DNA from: CAZCQP01 sp964500895
Lineage (GTDB): Bacteria > Bacillota > Clostridia > Lachnospirales > JAISER01
NCBI GenBank assembly: GCA_964500895.1
Contig: CAZCQP010000052.1
Span: 1 to 17,792, forward strand
Reading direction: 5' to 3'
DNA: 17,792 nucleotides
This document shows, piece by piece, positions 13,945 to 17,792 of the stretch. The notes beneath the pieces are model-generated. The model was not told the DNA's origin. It saw nothing but the letters and a program-made list of their open reading frames with translations, and did not search any database. Made by a program: the position numbers and the translations under genes. Each line of letters starts with the position of its first letter. Position 1 is the first letter of the stretch.

Positions 13945-14598
13945 TTATGAACAAAGATGAAAAGTTCCATTATGTGCAAAACCATAGACGGTTGGTTTTT
14001 CTTCCAGCACCGCTTGCCCGCCGGAAATGTCCGTCATGTGGTCTTTAAAGGCTTTTACCCCCGGGCTTTCCACCATGGTTTCAAACTCTACTTTATCTGT
14101 GTAAACCGTGTTGGCAATCCGGTGCCCCTTTAACAGGATGGCGTGTTCAACTTTGCCGGACAAGGTGTATTCTACCGTAACAGCCACAGGGGTATACAAA
14201 ATTTTTTCAATAACCCCTGCTGCTTCTAACCCGGCTTTGGCCCCATTGGTGTACGCCCGCACCAACCCGCCGGTGCCCAGTAACGTACCCCCAAAGTAGC
14301 GGGTCACATTTACCACAGCGTTTATAATGCCCTGCCCCCTTAACACATCCAACACCGGCATACCGGCAGTGCCGGAAGGCTCCCCGTCGTCGGACATGCG
14401 CTCAATGTCCTTGTCCAAACCAATACGATAGGCAAACACATTGTGGGAAGCATCCCAATACTGCTTCTTCATGGTCTGAATGAAGTGTTGGGCTTGTTCC
14501 TCTGTGCTGATGGGGGCCACCGTGGCAATAAACCGGGATTTTTTTTCGATAGTTTCAGCAGATGCCTGCTGAAAAATGGTTTTATACCTCTGAATCAT
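13945..14598 (-). CDS. yigZ: YigZ/IMPACT family protein
   Basis: 217-aa member of the UPF0029/IMPACT family. The N-terminal IMPACT domain includes KKSRFIATVAPI (19-30), the signature SDDGEPSGTAGMPVLDVL (69-86) and VNVTRYFGGTLLGTGGLVRAY (split at 96-116). The C-terminal DUF1949 domain covers roughly 140-205. Relatives are linked to translation regulation (IMPACT/YIH1 in eukaryotes), and the bacterial role is not settled. The ribosome site AGGTGA lies about 5 nt before the ATG, 17 bp after the hydratase gene. Confidence 0.93.
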   Translation of the reverse strand: MIQRYKTIFQQASAETIEKKSRFIATVAPISTEEQAQHFIQTMKKQYWDASHNVFAYRIGLDKDIERMSDDGEPSGTAGMPVLDVLRGQGIINAVVNVTRYFGGTLLGTGGLVRAYTNGAKAGLEAAGVIEKILYTPVAVTVEYTLSGKVEHAILLKGHRIANTVYTDKVEFETMVESPGVKAFKDHMTDISGGQAVLEEKPTVYGFAHNGTFHLCS

Positions 14599-14615
14599 GG
14601 CTCACCTATATCTTA

Positions 14616-16871
14616 TTATTGATAAAAGTTCATTAAACAACCGTCTAAAAGAATGTCCCGCTCTAGCTTAGACATAGGGCCGAAATGCAACGTAAAGGCT
14701 GCCATCCCTCTTGTAGCGTTATAGGCGGTAACTTCGGCTTTGTTGGTGATGATGGCATCTTTTATATTGGGGATGTAAATAAAATCCCCCAATGCTTCTT
14801 CAATGCAAAAGGGCAACATGCCCCAGTTGATTAAGTTGGAGCGGTAACGCTTGGTGGCGTATGCTTCCGCAATATTGGCCAACCCACCCAGCACTCGCTG
14901 GCAGCTGGCCGCCTGCTCTCTGGCAGAGCCTTCCCCTATCTTGGGGGCATAAATGGAACTGCCCAGGGCAATGTCTTTCGCAACCGCCCCAAACTGCCGG
15001 GTGATGTTGTCGTACATGGCCTGCATATCTGGGTACAGGGCTTCCACATCTTGCCCTGTCCGCCGCATGTCTTCCATGCAAAGCAAAACCTTCGCCCTTT
15101 CCACATATCCCGGGTCTTTTTCGCACAATGCAAAATTGGCCATGGCCAGGGGGTTGGAGCGGTAAACGGCGCTTGCTCTGGAAGGCATCAACGCTTCGGT
15201 TGTAATCACCGGGTCTGTGAGGGACGACACAATTTGAATGAGCACATCCTCGGTCATGGGCGGAAACGCCGGCCAATCTGTGATGTTGGGCCCACACTGG
15301 AGGGTGACCGTTTCGTCTGGGTTATTGTAGCCGTTATACACCCGGTTGTTATAAATGTTTTTATTAAAGTAATACTTAGGCTTTGTAAAGTTGGCCCCCA
15401 CTTCAGTGGCCGGGGTTAAAAAGCCGTGGTTAAGTGCTGTAGCCGCAATGGAACGAGCGTCCATTAACGCCACGGCAGCCAATTGGCCTTCTGCTGTATG
15501 GGCACCTTCTTGGCCAGCAAAGTTTCGGGTAATATGCCGGATGCTTAGCCCATTTTGAAAGGGCACGTCCGATGCACCAAAGCAAGGGCCGCAAAAGGCC
15601 GGGTGCAAAGTGGCCCCTGTGTTTAACAGCTTGTTGGCCGCCCCGTTTTGTACCACTTCCATATAAATGGGCTGGCTGGCCGGGTATACAGACAATGAAA
15701 ATGCATCAAAGCCGATGGATGCCCCGGCCAGAATATCTGCTGCATCGCAAATGCTATCGTAAGAGCCTCCCGCACACCCTGCAATCACCCCTTGGTCCAC
15801 CAAAAGCTTATGGTTGTGGATTTTCTCTTTCAAAGAAAACTTCAAGCCAGTGCCTTCAAGCTGGGCGTTAGCCATTCGCTCCACCTGTTCAACCCGGTCT
15901 GCCAAGTTGGCATTAAAATCCTCTATGGTGTAAATATGGGAGGAATGCCAAGGCATGGCAATCATAGGGCGAACGGCAGATAAATCCACAGACACCAGCC
16001 CGTCGTAATAGGTGGTGTGGCCGGGGGCCAGCAGGGCAAAATCCCCTTCTCTGCCGTGTGCCTCTAAATATTGCCGCACTTTGTCGTCTGTTTGCCACAC
16101 AGAAGAAAGGCAGCCGGTTTCTGTGGTCATCACATCAATGGCGTTTCGGCTGTCTATGTTTAAGTTTTTAATGCCACTTCCGAAAAATTCCAAAATGGCA
16201 TTTTTTACAACATCTTGCTTATAAACAGCCCCGATGATGGCCAATGCAATGTCTTGCGGCCCCACCCCTTCAACGGGGGCGCCGGTCATATGCACACCAA
16301 CCACGGGAGGCATGTCCATCTGATAGGGCTGGTTAAGCAGCTGCTTCACCAGTTCCCCGCCGCCTTCACCAATGGCCAGTGCGCCCAAGGCACCGTAACG
16401 GGTGTGGGTATCAGAACCCAACACCATTTGGCCACAGCCCACCATCATTTCCCGCATATATTGGTGAATGACCGCTTGATAGGGCGGCACATAAATGCCC
16501 CCGTATTTTTTTGCAGCGGATAAACCAAAGGCATAGTCATCCCCGTTTAACGTTCCACCCACGGCACATAGGCTGTTGTGGCAGTTGGTTAATACGTAGG
16601 GCATGGGAAAGCGGGATAGGCCGCTGGCTCTGGCCGTTTGAATGATGCTCACATACGTCATATCGTGAGACACCATGGCATCAAACTTCAATTTAAGTAC
16701 GTCTGGGGCGCCGGAAAGGTTGTGGCTTTGCAAAATGCCATAAGCCATGGTGTTTTGCCTGGCCTGGGCTTTGCTTATCCGGGACCGCAATTGCTGTTGC
16801 CCTTCTGGGGTATCTTCAATCACTTCCATGCCATAAAGCACATACACGCCGGTATCGGAACAAGAAACCAT
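14616..16871 (-). CDS. Aconitase-family hydratase (YbhJ-like)
   Basis: Predicted [4Fe-4S] hydratase/isomerase of 751 aa, similar in length and pattern to E. coli YbhJ rather than to AcnA, AcnB or LeuCD. Cluster ligands are probably Cys366 (IAGCAGGSYDSI, at the place of the aconitase GSCTN), Cys427 and Cys430 (HPAFCGPCFG). Other family segments are LGSDTHTRYGALGALAIGEG (151-170) and TETGCLSSVWQTDD. A C-terminal swivel-type domain seems fused, with RYRSNLINWGMLPF near 690. No citrate-cycle or leucine genes are adjacent, so the substrate is unknown. GGAGGGAT lies about 6 nt before the ATG. The gap to the upstream DUF2225 gene is about 33 bp, consistent with one transcript. Confidence 0.9.
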   Translation of the reverse strand: MVSCSDTGVYVLYGMEVIEDTPEGQQQLRSRISKAQARQNTMAYGILQSHNLSGAPDVLKLKFDAMVSHDMTYVSIIQTARASGLSRFPMPYVLTNCHNSLCAVGGTLNGDDYAFGLSAAKKYGGIYVPPYQAVIHQYMREMMVGCGQMVLGSDTHTRYGALGALAIGEGGGELVKQLLNQPYQMDMPPVVGVHMTGAPVEGVGPQDIALAIIGAVYKQDVVKNAILEFFGSGIKNLNIDSRNAIDVMTTETGCLSSVWQTDDKVRQYLEAHGREGDFALLAPGHTTYYDGLVSVDLSAVRPMIAMPWHSSHIYTIEDFNANLADRVEQVERMANAQLEGTGLKFSLKEKIHNHKLLVDQGVIAGCAGGSYDSICDAADILAGASIGFDAFSLSVYPASQPIYMEVVQNGAANKLLNTGATLHPAFCGPCFGASDVPFQNGLSIRHITRNFAGQEGAHTAEGQLAAVALMDARSIAATALNHGFLTPATEVGANFTKPKYYFNKNIYNNRVYNGYNNPDETVTLQCGPNITDWPAFPPMTEDVLIQIVSSLTDPVITTEALMPSRASAVYRSNPLAMANFALCEKDPGYVERAKVLLCMEDMRRTGQDVEALYPDMQAMYDNITRQFGAVAKDIALGSSIYAPKIGEGSAREQAASCQRVLGGLANIAEAYATKRYRSNLINWGMLPFCIEEALGDFIYIPNIKDAIITNKAEVTAYNATRGMAAFTLHFGPMSKLERDILLDGCLMNFYQ

Positions 16872-16904
16872 AATATCCCTCCAAAGCTAAAGCCTATGCC
16901 ATTC

Positions 16905-17711
16905 CTATGCCTTCACCTCGTCCTGCCGTTCTACTCTTAACACTTCTTTCAAATCTCTGGCTCTTTCTTTTAAGTTGTTGGAAGCGGTTTTAGACAAAAT
17001 CACTTTGGTTACATAACGCAGTGCATCATCATTCTTGCCCAGCATTTTGGCAAAAGCACCCAGCAAATACAGAATGGTATTTTCACCCAACCCCATAATG
17101 GGCATGTCTTCCCGGGTAAACGCCTGGGCAAACCCCTCATAAGCATGCTGTACAAACAGCATCTCACCTGGTTTATCCTCTTTCATGCGGTGCAGCCAGC
17201 TTAGCTTCATGCAAATGTACGCCTTTTCCCCCACAGAACCCTTTTTAACCATGGTGTTAATGAGCGCCAGTTTATACCGTTCAATGGCCATGTCTACTGT
17301 GAGTTCATCCGGGTAAATAAATGGGGTGAACTTAGAGCTGATATGGGTGTGCACCAAATCAATCTGCGCATCCGACAACCGATTAAACCGCTGCAAAACC
17401 GCCCCGTAACCGCAGTTCACACAGGTTACCACGTCGTAGAGCATGGGGTCTACGGGCTCGTAAACAGGCCTCAGGTCAAAGTCAATGGAAATCAACCGCA
17501 CTTTAGCTGTGCGAATAACGGAGGACACAAAGGTTTTGCCGCAGACGGGGCATTCAAAGGATTTGGAGTATGTGTAATCTTTAATGTCAAATGGTTTGTC
17601 AGCAGCCTTTTGTTCATGGCTTGATACATTTTGATTCTTTTTTTCGTAAAGTTCTGCCTTGGTAAGTTCCGTTAATCCGAATTTCTCCAGACCATCGAAA
17701 ATGCCTGCCAT
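16905..17711 (-). CDS. DUF2225 family protein with a zinc-ribbon pair
   Basis: 268 aa, cytoplasmic, function unknown. Two Cys pairs, CPVC (Cys54, Cys57) and CVNC (Cys97, Cys100), probably bind one zinc. They flank a beta-rich segment (VRLISIDFDLRPVYEPVDP). The second half is helical and repeats pairs of helices like a TPR domain (about 130-255, including AFAKMLGKNDDALRYVTKVIL). The frame is open nine codons further to 17738, but AGGAG lies 8 nt before the ATG at 17711, which is the better start. It is the first gene of the long minus-strand array in this window, with a terminator just upstream. Confidence 0.88.
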   Translation of the reverse strand: MAGIFDGLEKFGLTELTKAELYEKKNQNVSSHEQKAADKPFDIKDYTYSKSFECPVCGKTFVSSVIRTAKVRLISIDFDLRPVYEPVDPMLYDVVTCVNCGYGAVLQRFNRLSDAQIDLVHTHISSKFTPFIYPDELTVDMAIERYKLALINTMVKKGSVGEKAYICMKLSWLHRMKEDKPGEMLFVQHAYEGFAQAFTREDMPIMGLGENTILYLLGAFAKMLGKNDDALRYVTKVILSKTASNNLKERARDLKEVLRVERQDEVKA

Positions 17712-17756
17712 AAAGTCACTCCTAGGTTGAAGCATCATCTAAGAACCTGTATTCAT

Positions 17757-17781
17757 AAACGAAACGCCGCCTTTTCGGCGG
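17757..17781 (-). terminator. Probable terminator of a gene beyond the right edge
   Basis: Minus strand CCGCC-gaaaa-GGCGG followed by CGTTTCGTTT. A short GC stem with an imperfect T-rich tail, so termination may be partial. It separates the DUF2225 gene from whatever lies to the right. No clear promoter was found in the 45 bp between it and the DUF2225 start. Confidence 0.5.
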
Positions 17782-17792
17782 ATTTTATGCCA

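Noticed and set aside
17712..17738. Upstream ATG for the DUF2225 protein
   Set aside because: The extra nine residues contain the ribosome site for the ATG at 17711, which has better spacing.

Overview
The window looks like a contig from an anaerobic, low-to-mid GC Bacillota of class Clostridia, probably a gut or sediment genome bin. The signs are AGGAGG-type ribosome binding sites, sigma-A promoters, the gdpP-rplI-dnaB gene order with a MazG-like gene, a Firmicutes-length FeoB, a pyrrolysine-free MttB-family methyltransferase, a CPBP protease and a DUF2225 protein. No marker fixes the genus.

Bases 1-2828 are a small mobile element. It carries a rolling-circle HUH replication protein (rep, 867->1), a short tyrosine recombinase (1887->1318) and two hairpin-rich non-coding stretches (868-1317 and 1888-2731). 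The first 55 bases recur exactly at 2774-2828, and the second copy continues into the missing 3' end of rep with its own terminator. Joining the two copies gives a closed 2,773-bp circle with a complete 302-aa Rep, so the element exists, or recently existed, as a circle. On the right it is joined to chromosomal DNA 40 bp past the stop codon of a patatin gene. This may be a true integration (attR) or an assembly-graph join. It is the most unusual part of the window.

Bases 2869-6457 hold three minus-strand genes: a patatin-like lipase, an MttB-family methyltransferase with its own near-consensus promoter and terminator, and a CPBP intramembrane protease. A tRNA-Thr(CGU) with its own promoter and terminator lies at 6608-6681. 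Divergent from it is a plus-strand feoA-feoB ferrous iron operon (6855-9085), which ends in a strong terminator shared with the converging dnaB.

Bases 9132-17711 are one long co-directional minus-strand array. In transcription order it is a DUF2225 zinc-ribbon protein, an aconitase-family hydratase, a YigZ/IMPACT protein, an acyl-ACP thioesterase, a MazG-like protein, gdpP (c-di-AMP phosphodiesterase), rplI (ribosomal protein L9) and dnaB (replicative helicase). Gaps are short (4-bp overlap to about 60 bp), so much of it is probably one operon linking metabolism, c-di-AMP turnover, translation and replication.
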